Shown: positions 1 through 8,192 of the stretch, piece after piece
How the letters are laid out: the number at the start of each line of letters is the position of its first letter
How positions within the stretch are numbered: position 1 is the first letter of the stretch
Assembly (NCBI GenBank): GCA_900473415.1
Contig: UCLR01000038.1
Location: forward strand, 1 to 64,000
Source: Hyphomicrobiales bacterium
GTDB lineage: Bacteria > Pseudomonadota > Alphaproteobacteria > Rhizobiales > Beijerinckiaceae
Direction of reading: 5' to 3'
Length of the DNA stretch: 64,000 nt
Made by a program: the position numbers and the translations under genes
The notes under the pieces: generated by a model
What the model was told of the DNA's origin: nothing
Seen by the model: only the letters and a program-made list of their open reading frames with translations
The model's database searches: none

Positions 1-282
1 GCGGTAGCAAAACCAGCGCGGGTCGGCTCCGGCCCTCACGCGCGGCGCTCCGTAGGTCCGCTTTCCGGCCAGGAGGCAACGTCCGCTAGTGGCGCAAACT
101 GGTCTTGAGCTTTTGCTGCCCCCATTGCCGGGTGAGTGGGAAGCTGAAGCCCGCGTAACTGCGCGAGCCAGGAGCTCGCAGATCACGCTTACCCGTACGC
201 TTAGTTTGCAAGGCTGGCTGCAGTAGAGAGCAGTCTTGGCCCTGTACCCGGGACAGGAAGTTAGTGAAGCGGGCAGCCACGC
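1..282. other. non-coding stretch downstream of autotransporter
   Basis: No supported gene. Open frames here lack coding character and run into the 3' end of the autotransporter in another frame. No convincing terminator was seen. Confidence 0.5.
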
Positions 283-3200
283 TCACCACGTGACCTTGAC
301 CCCGATGCGGCCATCGTAGGCATGGGAGCGTCCGTCGAAGCCGATCGAGTAGCCGGCGGAAGCGTAGATGGCGGTGTTGCGGGCGATCTGCGTGTCGATG
401 CCAGCTCTCATTTCGGCCCAGGCTCCGCCGAGATCCGAGCGGAACGGGATGAAGCCGGTCGCCGAGGAGAACGAGGTCTTGGGGTCGCCGAGGAACTCGT
501 TCCACAAGCTCGCTTTCAACCAGGCGGTCAGCATGCGAGGCCTCGCCCCGTCTTCGAGCGCCCAGCCCTTGGCGAGGCGAGCGCCGATGCGGCCGGCGAG
601 CGACTCGACATCGGAGAAGCGCACCAGCACCGCCCCGTCGCTGCCGGAGCCGTTGACCAACGTCTGGTAGATGATCTGGGCCTGCGGCTCGATGGTCCAG
701 CCATTGCCGAGCGCGATCGGATAGCCCCCCTCCAGGGAGGCGGCGAAGCCGAAGCCTTCGCGCTTCAGCTTCTGTAGAAGTCGTTTCGAGTCGGCTTCCG
801 CGTCGAACCAGGTGCCTTGCACGACCCCATCGAGATACCAGCCCGACAGCCCGAAATGCGTCCAGTAGGCGCCGAGTGAATAGCCGTCGATCGTGTTGGT
901 CCCGGCATTGATGCCGTTGAAGTGGCGGACATCGCCCTGGATGCGCCCGATGGCCGCATAAACACCGGCATGGTCGCGGCTGCCGTCGGCGTTGAAGCCG
1001 CGATAGAGATCGAGGCCGGCCTGCAGACCATAGAGGTCGTAATCGAAGTTCGGGCCGTTACGAAAGATGCCGCCCGGGCCACCGTCATGGTCGCCGTGCG
1101 TGCCGATTATCCGAGCCCATCCGGCTGAAGCGTAGGAACGATTGGCCGCCACCACGCTGTCGGGCAGCCGCACGACGGTGGTGCAGCGAAAGTTCTTCTC
1201 GGGATTCTTGCACCAGATCGTGCGCTCTTCGGTGACTGGCGCAGCCTCCAACGGCCGCAGCTCGCCGACACGCTCATGCAGGCTGTCGATCAGGGTGCGT
1301 CCGTAGATCAGGCCCATCGCCGGCAGCGCGGCGTAGAGGGACACCTCCCGGCGATAGTCCGGGATCGGCGATGGAACGGGCTGCGGACCCGGATCCGGGC
1401 CGGGTGGTGTGGGGACCAGCACAGATCGCAGGTACCAGTTCTCTGGCCCTGAAGCGTCGAAGCTGCCGCGGTAGAGGGAATACTCATAGGGACCTGCCAC
1501 CACCGGGCGGCCCAGGGTGAAGGTTCCCGGCACGGTCGTCCCACCATTCTGCGCTTCGACCACCAGAATCCCGTTGCCGTATGTCAGGTCGCCGGGCCCG
1601 GTATTGTTGGCGACAAGCAAGGCTGAGCTGCCGGACGCGACGCCGCCGTTGATGACCAGACGGTCAGATGGCGAACCGTCTGTCCCCAGGAAGGTGTGGA
1701 GGCCGATCCGCCCGCCCGCTCCGACATAGTTCTGTGTGGTCAGCGTCTTGTAGCTGGCCAGCAGGGAAGGATCGCCGGCCGGGGGCGTGAACTGGATCAG
1801 GCCGGCATTTGTCGTATCCCGGCTGACGACCGAATTGCCCGTGACGTTCCAGGTGCTGGTCGGGTCCACTGACACGTTGGTCACCGGCCTGGCAGGGCTC
1901 GCGATGCCCGTCCAGGTCGATCCGGTCAGCAGGCTGATATCGAGCGTGCCGCTCGTCGGTGCGCCGTAAGCGTCGCCCATAAGGATGCTGTTTCCAGAAG
2001 CCGTCAGCCGTAGCGCAGTGGCCTGCGGCGCAGCCTGGTCCTCCGCGACGACGAGAGCCTGCCCGCCCTGCACCAAGGCTCCGTTGGTGACGTTGACGTC
2101 GAGCGGCCCTTGGCCGCGGAGCGCGATCCAGTCGGTGCTGACCAGACTCCCGCCGGACATGCGGAGCAGGTTGGTGCCGGCCGACGCGAAATTCAGGGCA
2201 AGCAGCCCCTCGGTACCCGCGCCGCTCGCCAGCACCGTCGTGTCGGTCAGGTCCACCGTCCCGACGGCGGAATTGATGCGGATCGCCTCGCCACCACCGG
2301 AGACCGTGATCCGCGTGTCGCGTGCCGTGATCACGGGATTGAACTGCACGCCACCGATGGTGATCGAATCGAGCCGCAGGCCGATCGAGTTTGCGCCGGT
2401 GGCGTTGATCACGTTCGCCGTCAGATCGATGGATCCGCCGGCAGCGTGTGCGCCGGCCGCCGGCTGGCCCGGCGTACTGTCGACGGGCACATTGATGGTC
2501 GTCCTGGTGCTTTCTATGCGAGCATTGCCCGACGCGGCGAGACCGGTCGCATTGGAAAACGACGCGACGCCCCCGAACTGCGGTTGGCCGGCGCCGATCC
2601 CGGCCGGCGTCGTCGTCCATGCTGAGATCGGGTTGAAGCCGAAATTCCTCGATGTCCCGAGCGTTATCGTATTTGTCCCGGTCAACTGGACCAGCGAAAG
2701 CGCGCCGCCGGGTGTAGTGCTCGTGGCCCAGACGCCGCCGCCGACGCCTGTGCCCTGCACCGTGAGATTTTGCAGTGCGACCTGCCCGCCATTATAGGCC
2801 ACCACGCCGATGCTCGATGCCGGTCCAGCCGCGCCGGGCACGCTGTTGAGGTTGACGGTGAGCCCCGGACTGACCTGAATCAGCGGGCCGGCACCGTTCG
2901 CGACGACGAGCCCGACATTCTGGTCACCGTTCATGTTGAACGTCGACCCGCTCGCCAGGGCCAGGCTGGCGCCGGCTCCCAACGCGTAGACGCCTGTCGC
3001 GCCCAGGCCTTGCGCGGTGACGGTCGTTGGCCCAGTCAGGAGCAGCGAACCGCCATCGTTCACACCAAGCCCGACCGCTTGTGTCGCGCCGGTTCCGACG
3101 AACGTGCTCCCGTTCAGCGTGATGCTTGAGCCCGCATTCGCAAGAATGCCGTGCAGGCCGTTGGTCGGTGCCCCTGCTGGGCTTTGCACCGTAAGATTGT

Positions 3201-3624
3201 TCGCCGTAACTGACGAGCCGCTGAAGGCGAGCAGTGCGGCACCAAGCCCAGTTCTCTCGATGGTCGCTCCGAATGGGATGTTGAGCGTGCCCGGCCCGGT
3301 CAGGCTGATTGCGGCGCTGAGAGAGGTACCGCCGCCCATGATGATGATGGGGCCGGGCGATGGCCCGGCAGTCGTGTCGACGATGAGAGTGCCGCCGGCG
3401 ATGTTGAACACATTTCCGGTCGCCGACACGATCGTGCTGCCCACGACGGTTTGCGTGGTGCCGGCGCCGATCGTGATCGGACCCGGGGCAGCACCCGGTC
3501 CGATGGTCTGGGACCGGGCTGCGCCCGCTGTCGCGAGCAAGACCAGCCCCGTGCAATTCAATCGGACGAAGCGCGGCGATCCAACAGCCGCCCATCGCCT
3601 CAAGCACCCGCGAGCGAAATCCAT
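283..3624 (-). CDS. autotransporter (type V secretion) outer-membrane protein
   Basis: A 1113-residue type Va autotransporter. The N-terminus is a long signal peptide (about residues 1-38, hydrophobic LVLLATAGAARS). The passenger (about 40-735) is rich in Gly, Thr, Asn and Ser with many short hydrophobic strands, as in a right-handed beta-helix. A proline-rich linker (about 735-750, PGPDPGPQPVPSPIP) leads into a C-terminal translocator barrel of about 350 residues that ends in Trp (GVKVTW). A final aromatic residue is expected for BamA-dependent insertion. A GGAGG ribosome site precedes the ATG. No protease or adhesin motif is recognised in the passenger, so its surface role is unknown. It has no operon partner. 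Confidence 0.9.
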   Translation of the reverse strand: MDFARGCLRRWAAVGSPRFVRLNCTGLVLLATAGAARSQTIGPGAAPGPITIGAGTTQTVVGSTIVSATGNVFNIAGGTLIVDTTAGPSPGPIIIMGGGTSLSAAISLTGPGTLNIPFGATIERTGLGAALLAFSGSSVTANNLTVQSPAGAPTNGLHGILANAGSSITLNGSTFVGTGATQAVGLGVNDGGSLLLTGPTTVTAQGLGATGVYALGAGASLALASGSTFNMNGDQNVGLVVANGAGPLIQVSPGLTVNLNSVPGAAGPASSIGVVAYNGGQVALQNLTVQGTGVGGGVWATSTTPGGALSLVQLTGTNTITLGTSRNFGFNPISAWTTTPAGIGAGQPQFGGVASFSNATGLAASGNARIESTRTTINVPVDSTPGQPAAGAHAAGGSIDLTANVINATGANSIGLRLDSITIGGVQFNPVITARDTRITVSGGGEAIRINSAVGTVDLTDTTVLASGAGTEGLLALNFASAGTNLLRMSGGSLVSTDWIALRGQGPLDVNVTNGALVQGGQALVVAEDQAAPQATALRLTASGNSILMGDAYGAPTSGTLDISLLTGSTWTGIASPARPVTNVSVDPTSTWNVTGNSVVSRDTTNAGLIQFTPPAGDPSLLASYKTLTTQNYVGAGGRIGLHTFLGTDGSPSDRLVINGGVASGSSALLVANNTGPGDLTYGNGILVVEAQNGGTTVPGTFTLGRPVVAGPYEYSLYRGSFDASGPENWYLRSVLVPTPPGPDPGPQPVPSPIPDYRREVSLYAALPAMGLIYGRTLIDSLHERVGELRPLEAAPVTEERTIWCKNPEKNFRCTTVVRLPDSVVAANRSYASAGWARIIGTHGDHDGGPGGIFRNGPNFDYDLYGLQAGLDLYRGFNADGSRDHAGVYAAIGRIQGDVRHFNGINAGTNTIDGYSLGAYWTHFGLSGWYLDGVVQGTWFDAEADSKRLLQKLKREGFGFAASLEGGYPIALGNGWTIEPQAQIIYQTLVNGSGSDGAVLVRFSDVESLAGRIGARLAKGWALEDGARPRMLTAWLKASLWNEFLGDPKTSFSSATGFIPFRSDLGGAWAEMRAGIDTQIARNTAIYASAGYSIGFDGRSHAYDGRIGVKVTW

Positions 3625-4257
3625 CGGTCCTCCGCGAAGAGAACGAAGACAGCGGCTATCGAGTAGGCTCAGGCATCGATTGCTGAGACGAGTCAGCTCT
3701 GCTGTGCGATTAGATCAGAGAATACGTCGCAGGCAGCTCACACGGTTGCGGGTGAACGGTTAATAAGAACTAAAGGGGACAGGCCGCGGTGTTGCAGAAG
3801 CCCCCGCCTTCAGAGATTGCCGGCGAACGCACGAATCCGATCGATTTCAACTACCCGGCTGTCTTTCCGCAGAAGTCCGCTTTCGGGCAGTAGCTCGATG
3901 TCCGGTTGTGGCGCATGCAGTCCCTGGTGACGCGATCACTCGGATAAGCGACGTGAGTCGAGGGAAACGCTTTGCGTAGGAGACCGTGCCGGAATGGCCG
4001 CGCAAGCCTCCACATCAGATGAACCGATGCTAAGAATCGCGTGCGAAGCGCGAAGGTTCCGAGCTCCCAGTCCACAGAGGATTGCGGCCGGCCGGGCATC
4101 GTCGATGTGGCCTGAATTCACCAAAATCAAAGCAAACCGGAGCGAAACTCCGCCACCTGCTTGCCTATTGCTTACCCGACCGATTTCAAGGAGCGGCGCA
4201 ATCTAGGCTAAATGTTTGATTTTAATGGCGCGCCATTCAGGATAGAACTGCGAACAC
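3625..4257. other. intergenic region, no supported gene
   Basis: About 630 bases upstream of the autotransporter, so its promoter should lie here. No feature can be assigned. A 35-codon open stretch around 3790-3894 (+) has a protein-like composition (NPIDFNYPAVFPQKSAFGQ) and may be a gene remnant, but it matches nothing I recognise. Confidence 0.4.
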
Positions 4258-4640
4258 CTATGCGATTGGGTCGAGCGCCAAGGTCGCCTCGGCGGGGAGT
4301 AGGATCGCTGGATCGCGCAGCAGAGCGCGGACGATGGCGTCCTAGCCCGCGGGCAGGCTCGTGATGAACTTATGGATCTCGTCCTTCTTCGCAGCGGCCT
4401 CCATCTCGGCGTCCGATGCGTCCAGCGAGCCGAACCGGATGTTCTCGTGCAGGGAAGTGTTGAACAGTATGTTCTCCTGAAACAGCACCGCTATCTGGGC
4501 GCGCAGCGGATCGCGCGTCACACTGGCGATGTCGACCCCGTCGATCGTCACCCGCCCCTGCTGCGGATCGTGGAAGCGCAGCAGCAGGCTGAGCACCGTT
4601 CTCGCCTGCGCCCGGCTTGACCTCGCCGTAGCTCACTTCT
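4258..4640 (-). pseudogene. decayed ABC transporter ATP-binding domain
   Basis: Remnant of an export-type (ABCB-like) nucleotide-binding domain. The piece LSLLLRFHDPQQGRVTIDG through a Q-loop (VLFQENILFNTSLHENIRFG) to ITSLPAG is intact. The Walker A region upstream is out of frame (PGAGENG in place of GAGKST). After SLPAG the frame meets TAG and resumes at once as AIVRALLRDPAILLPAEATL, the Walker B/D-loop part. The block holding the LSGGQ signature is therefore deleted, and the Walker B acidic pair is mutated to PAE. It cannot encode a working ATPase. Confidence 0.8.
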
Positions 4641-4757
4641 CACCGGCGGGGCTGGACCAGCGCCCGCCGCTCCCTGTCGGATCGGATTGCCGGCTGGCTC
4701 AGGCGCATTCCGGCGCCAGCGGCTGAAGAAGCAGTAGAGCGCAGGCTCTCCGCATCC

Positions 4758-5270
4758 TTACCGGTGGCCGGGCCCCTTGCCGGCGGCAAGCGTGCGCTCC
4801 CAGACCGCGTCGAGCATCGTCTGGCTCTGGATCGCCAGGTCGAAATCCTCGTCGAAGACCAGCTCCGACCATTCCCATCAGGTCGCGCGTTTCTTCACCC
4901 CGCCCAGTAGGTCATACATGTCGCCGACCTCGGAGGTGAGGTCGGCCGTCACCGAGCCGAAATAGACGCCGCGGCGCGCCACCCGGTGTAATTCGCTGAG
5001 CGCATCCCGGACACCGCGCACACCGAGATGGGCAAGGCGGCTCTCGTATACAATATCGAAGCAGCCGTCCCCAAAAGTCAGGTCCGCGACCGTGCCGAAC
5101 CGGTTGTACGTGCTGAGATGCGCCGGCGTCCTGCCGTGGATATAGCGGTTGTTCTCGATGCCCCAAGCGTCGATGCCGAGCTCCCGCAACGCCCCGACGA
5201 GTCCGCCCGAAGCCGAGCCTTTGACTAGCAGCCTGAAGCCGGGCTCAGGTCGCTGTGGGCTATCGCAAGC
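4758..5270 (-). pseudogene. decayed SAM-dependent methyltransferase
   Basis: The frame reads PEPGFRLLVKGSASGGLVGA (glycine-rich motif I position), then GIDAWGIENNRYIHG, FDIVYESRLAHLG and ALSELHRVARRGVYFGSV, as in class I methyltransferases. No start codon is visible. A TGA at 4878-4880 interrupts the frame after GGVKKRAT. Reading on gives WEWSELVFDEDFDLAIQSQT until TAA at 4758. The continuation of good protein sequence past the stop shows a formerly longer gene. The canonical motif I (GxGxG) is also degraded. It lies next to two other decayed genes. Confidence 0.7.
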
Positions 5271-5383
5271 TCACCGCCCTGTCCTCGCAAGGATGGCCTT
5301 CACCTCAGCGCCGCCGCCGACAATCTGGCGCGATTACAGAAGCTCGTGGCCGCGTCGGGTTAAGTGTGCCGGCGCACTGCCAG

Positions 5384-5706
5384 TCGAGCGGCCGTTGGCG
5401 GATCGTCGAGGCCGGCCGGTCGGATCGCGACTATCTCGAGCCGGTCGCACCCGCTGCCATCGTCATCAGCGCCGACGACCGTGGCGAAATCGCCTTCGGG
5501 GCGATGCAGGCCAGCCCCGACCTCTCATGCAACCCCTCCAGGCTTCTTCATGTGCACCGGCTTCGACGAAATGGGCGAGGCATCGGCGATGGCACCGCGA
5601 ACTGCTCGGCGACGGATCGATCGGGCTCACCTGCGCCTGTCATACTGGCGACGAGGTCGTCCTCAAGGTAAGGCGAGAACCTTCCTCAACATTCTGTCAG
5701 AGGTAA
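5384..5706 (+). pseudogene. frameshifted remnant of a small conserved protein
   Basis: Three successive frames give pieces in a sensible order: GRWRIVEAGRSDRDYLEP with IVISADDRGEIAFGAMQ (5384 to about 5525), then FFMCTGFDEMGEAS (about 5545-5585), then DGSIGLTCACHTGDEVVLKV (to 5706). The pattern resembles a family of conserved hypothetical proteins of about 110-120 residues that I recall only by its motifs (W-I-E-DxDY-DDxGxGEFxFG-GFDEMDxxSG-HxGDExxFKAxR). Its function is unknown. At least two frameshifts are needed to join the pieces, so it is not functional. Confidence 0.5.
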
Positions 5707-5801
5707 GCTTTGTTAACCATGACGCTTCAACACAATTGTCGTATTTTTGATGACTAGAGACGCCTGAAATCCTTGCTGGGCTGGGAGAACGGGGGCCGGC
5801 G

Positions 5802-6617
5802 ATGTCCGGTGATACAGAAGAGAAGCGCACGGCACAGACCATGGTCGTTGTTGCGGATCACACGCTAATACGCACAAGTATCGTCAGATTCCTGAGAAAT
5901 GAATTTGCCGATTGGGACTTCGTCGACGTGGTTTCGACGGATCACCTCGCACAGGCCCGTGGCAGGAAAGTCTGCTTGGTCATGCTCAGCGTCGCGGATC
6001 AGAACGTGGAAAGCGCCCCCGTGCGGAAGGGCCTGGTCGCGGTCGGCCGCGAATTTCCCAAGGCCGCGATTGCCCTGCTGTCCGACAACGACGACGTGCT
6101 GGCCGAAACACGGGCCCTAGAAATGGGCGTGCGCGGATACTTCACCACTTCACTTCCCATAGAGGTCGCCCTGGCGGGTATCCGCCTCGTGCTAGCCGGG
6201 GGCGTATTCTGCCCGCACCCGCTGGCGACGTTGAAACACAGCACCGAGAACGGCTCGGGAAACGGATCAGCGGGCGGATCCTCGTCACACAACGAGTCGC
6301 AGGGCAACAGGCCGATCAAGATGGGCACCTTGATGCGCCACGACGGCATTGCCGGTTTCACGCCGCGCGAGGCCGACGTGCTTACCGAATTGCAACTGGG
6401 CCACTCCAACAAGGTTATTGCTGAGACCCTCAACATGTCCGGCAACACGGTCAAGATGCATCTCCAGCACATCATGCGCAAACTGCATGTCCAGAGCCGC
6501 ACCGAGGTCGTCGTGCTGTTGGGGTCGAAGGATGATGGTCGGTACTACGCGGCTACCCCCTCATGGCGAGAGGCCGGGCTGCAGATCCGGCCCCTCGTCA
6601 CGAGGGGGAGCGTGTAG
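5802..6617 (+). CDS. LuxR/NarL-type regulator with non-canonical receiver
   Basis: A 271-residue two-domain protein. Residues about 13-145 follow a CheY-like receiver fold (MVVVADHTLIRTSIVRFL at the N-terminus; RALEMGVRGYFTTSLPIE near the end). The strand that normally carries the phospho-acceptor Asp reads VCLVMLSVAD, with Ser in that place, so phosphorylation is unlikely. A Gly/Ser/Asn linker (about 147-170) joins it to a LuxR-type HTH at about 185-230 (FTPREADVLTEL, NMSGNTVKMHLQHIMRKL). It is convergent with the type I secretion genes to the right and probably controls them or the repeat proteins (inference from position). Confidence 0.85.
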   Translation: MSGDTEEKRTAQTMVVVADHTLIRTSIVRFLRNEFADWDFVDVVSTDHLAQARGRKVCLVMLSVADQNVESAPVRKGLVAVGREFPKAAIALLSDNDDVLAETRALEMGVRGYFTTSLPIEVALAGIRLVLAGGVFCPHPLATLKHSTENGSGNGSAGGSSSHNESQGNRPIKMGTLMRHDGIAGFTPREADVLTELQLGHSNKVIAETLNMSGNTVKMHLQHIMRKLHVQSRTEVVVLLGSKDDGRYYAATPSWREAGLQIRPLVTRGSV

Positions 6618-6653
6618 GCGTGTCACCAAAGCCGCGTGGGAGGCAGCAAGCGT

Positions 6654-8186
6654 TCAGTTCTCGCGGAATGCGCGATTGAAGCTGTCGAGCAGCGGCCGCA
6701 GCATGTACAAGGCGACGCTGCTCTGGCCGGTTTCAATGAACGCTTGGACGGGCATGCCTGGAACCATCTCGACTTCGTGGATCTTCGTGATCTGCTCGTC
6801 CGTGACCCGGATTGTCGCCGCGTAGTAGGGCTGGCTGGTCAGCTTATCGACGAGCCGATCCGCCGAGACGTAGGCGACTTCGCCCTTGAGTAGGGGAACC
6901 CGGCGCTGGTTGTAGGGCAGAAGATGCACCTGCGCCCTGAGCCCCGGATGGACGAGGTTTATGTCCTCAGGCCGAACACGCGCCGAGACTATAAGGCGGT
7001 CGTCGGCGGGCACCAGATCGAGTAGAGGCTCTCCCGCGCCGACCACACCGCCTGTCGTGTGGATGCGTAGATCCACCACCACCCCGGCTTCGGGCGCCTT
7101 CACGTCGGTGCGCGCAAGCTGATCATCGATCGATTGCAGGCGGTCGCTCAATTGCATGATCTGGCTTTCCGCGTCGCGCAGGCTGTGGGCGATCTCGTTC
7201 TGCCGGTCGCTTTCGATCTTCACCAGATTGGCCTGCGCCTCGCTTATCACCTGATATGCGCGCGAAATCTGCGCGGTCGTTTCGCCGAGTTGGCCTTCCA
7301 GGGCGGCCTTCTGTTGGCCGAGATTGAGAAAGGTCGTTTTGCGCTCCAACCCCTTTTGGAGCAGGGACCCGATGATATCGAGCTGCTGACGGACAATCTC
7401 GGACCGCGCCGCTAGCGCCTCCTTTTGCGCGGTCAATCCGGTGATCTCCTGTTGCACCTGCGTTATCTTCTCATGCGCGATTCTGATCTCCGACTGCGTG
7501 ACCCTTCGACGCGCTTCGAAGATCTTCTGCTGGCCGCTCAGGATCGCCTCTAGCGGGACGGCCTTCTGGGCCAAGGACCGCAGCGCCGGCGGAAATTCGA
7601 TCCGATCATCGCCCAGCTGCTCGGCCACAAGCCGTGCCCGGCTTGCCTCAGCGTCCCAGAGCTGGCTGCGGATGCTGCCGAAATCAGCGCGCGGCTTGGT
7701 GTCGTCAAGCTTGATCAGTACTTGGCCTGATAAAACCTGCTCGCCGTTCTTAACGAGGATCTCGCGCACGATTCCGCCCTCCAGGTGCTGGATCGTCTTG
7801 CGGCTCGATTCCGGCTCCACGATGCCGGAGGCAATCGCTGCACTCTTAAGCGGGGCCAGCACCGACCAGGTTCCAAAACCCAGCAGGAAGACGCCGATTA
7901 GTATATTGCCGGTCAAAGCCACACCGCGCAGGCGAGGCTTGCCGGAAACACACGCCGAAAATGCGTAGGATGAGCCGGGGCGCGCAGAACATCCCCTTGC
8001 CCGGTCCATTTCGGCCAGCAGGAGGTTGCGCGTGATGGCATCCGTCACCTTGACCGGCAGCGCCGCCATGAGGATCGCGGTCTTGTCCAGTTTCTGGAAA
8101 CGCGCCGACTTCGGATTGAACCAAGCCGAAATCGCGGCCGCCGCCATTTCCAAGACTTCGGAACCGGGAGCGAACGTAATGCCCAT
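6654..8186 (-). CDS. type I secretion adaptor (HlyD/PrtE-type membrane fusion protein)
   Basis: A 510-residue periplasmic adaptor linking an ABC exporter to an outer-membrane channel. A single membrane segment (GNILIGVFLLGFGTWSVLA) lies at about 91-110, followed by the family motif KTIQHLEGGIVREILVK, a long coiled-coil hairpin (about 170-350) and the C-terminal beta-barrel/lipoyl part (VVVDLRIHTTGGVVGAGEPL; VEMVPGMPVQAFIETGQ). The roughly 85 residues before the membrane segment are longer than usual and unlike the family. The start lies 6 bases after the stop of the ABC gene, so the two are probably co-transcribed. No TolC-like gene is in the window. Confidence 0.9.
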   Translation of the reverse strand: MGITFAPGSEVLEMAAAAISAWFNPKSARFQKLDKTAILMAALPVKVTDAITRNLLLAEMDRARGCSARPGSSYAFSACVSGKPRLRGVALTGNILIGVFLLGFGTWSVLAPLKSAAIASGIVEPESSRKTIQHLEGGIVREILVKNGEQVLSGQVLIKLDDTKPRADFGSIRSQLWDAEASRARLVAEQLGDDRIEFPPALRSLAQKAVPLEAILSGQQKIFEARRRVTQSEIRIAHEKITQVQQEITGLTAQKEALAARSEIVRQQLDIIGSLLQKGLERKTTFLNLGQQKAALEGQLGETTAQISRAYQVISEAQANLVKIESDRQNEIAHSLRDAESQIMQLSDRLQSIDDQLARTDVKAPEAGVVVDLRIHTTGGVVGAGEPLLDLVPADDRLIVSARVRPEDINLVHPGLRAQVHLLPYNQRRVPLLKGEVAYVSADRLVDKLTSQPYYAATIRVTDEQITKIHEVEMVPGMPVQAFIETGQSSVALYMLRPLLDSFNRAFREN

Positions 8187-8192
8187 ATCCGA

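Noticed and set aside
86-505. 139-codon minus-strand frame at the left edge
   Set aside because: It runs over the autotransporter 3' end in another frame, is Arg-rich and has no ribosome site or domain.
1664-2620. 318-codon frame inside the autotransporter
   Set aside because: Arg/His-rich shadow on the same strand as the real gene, with no domain.
5311-5370. Short plus-strand stretch reading SAAADNLARLQKLVAASG
   Set aside because: Protein-like but only about 20 codons, with no recognisable family.
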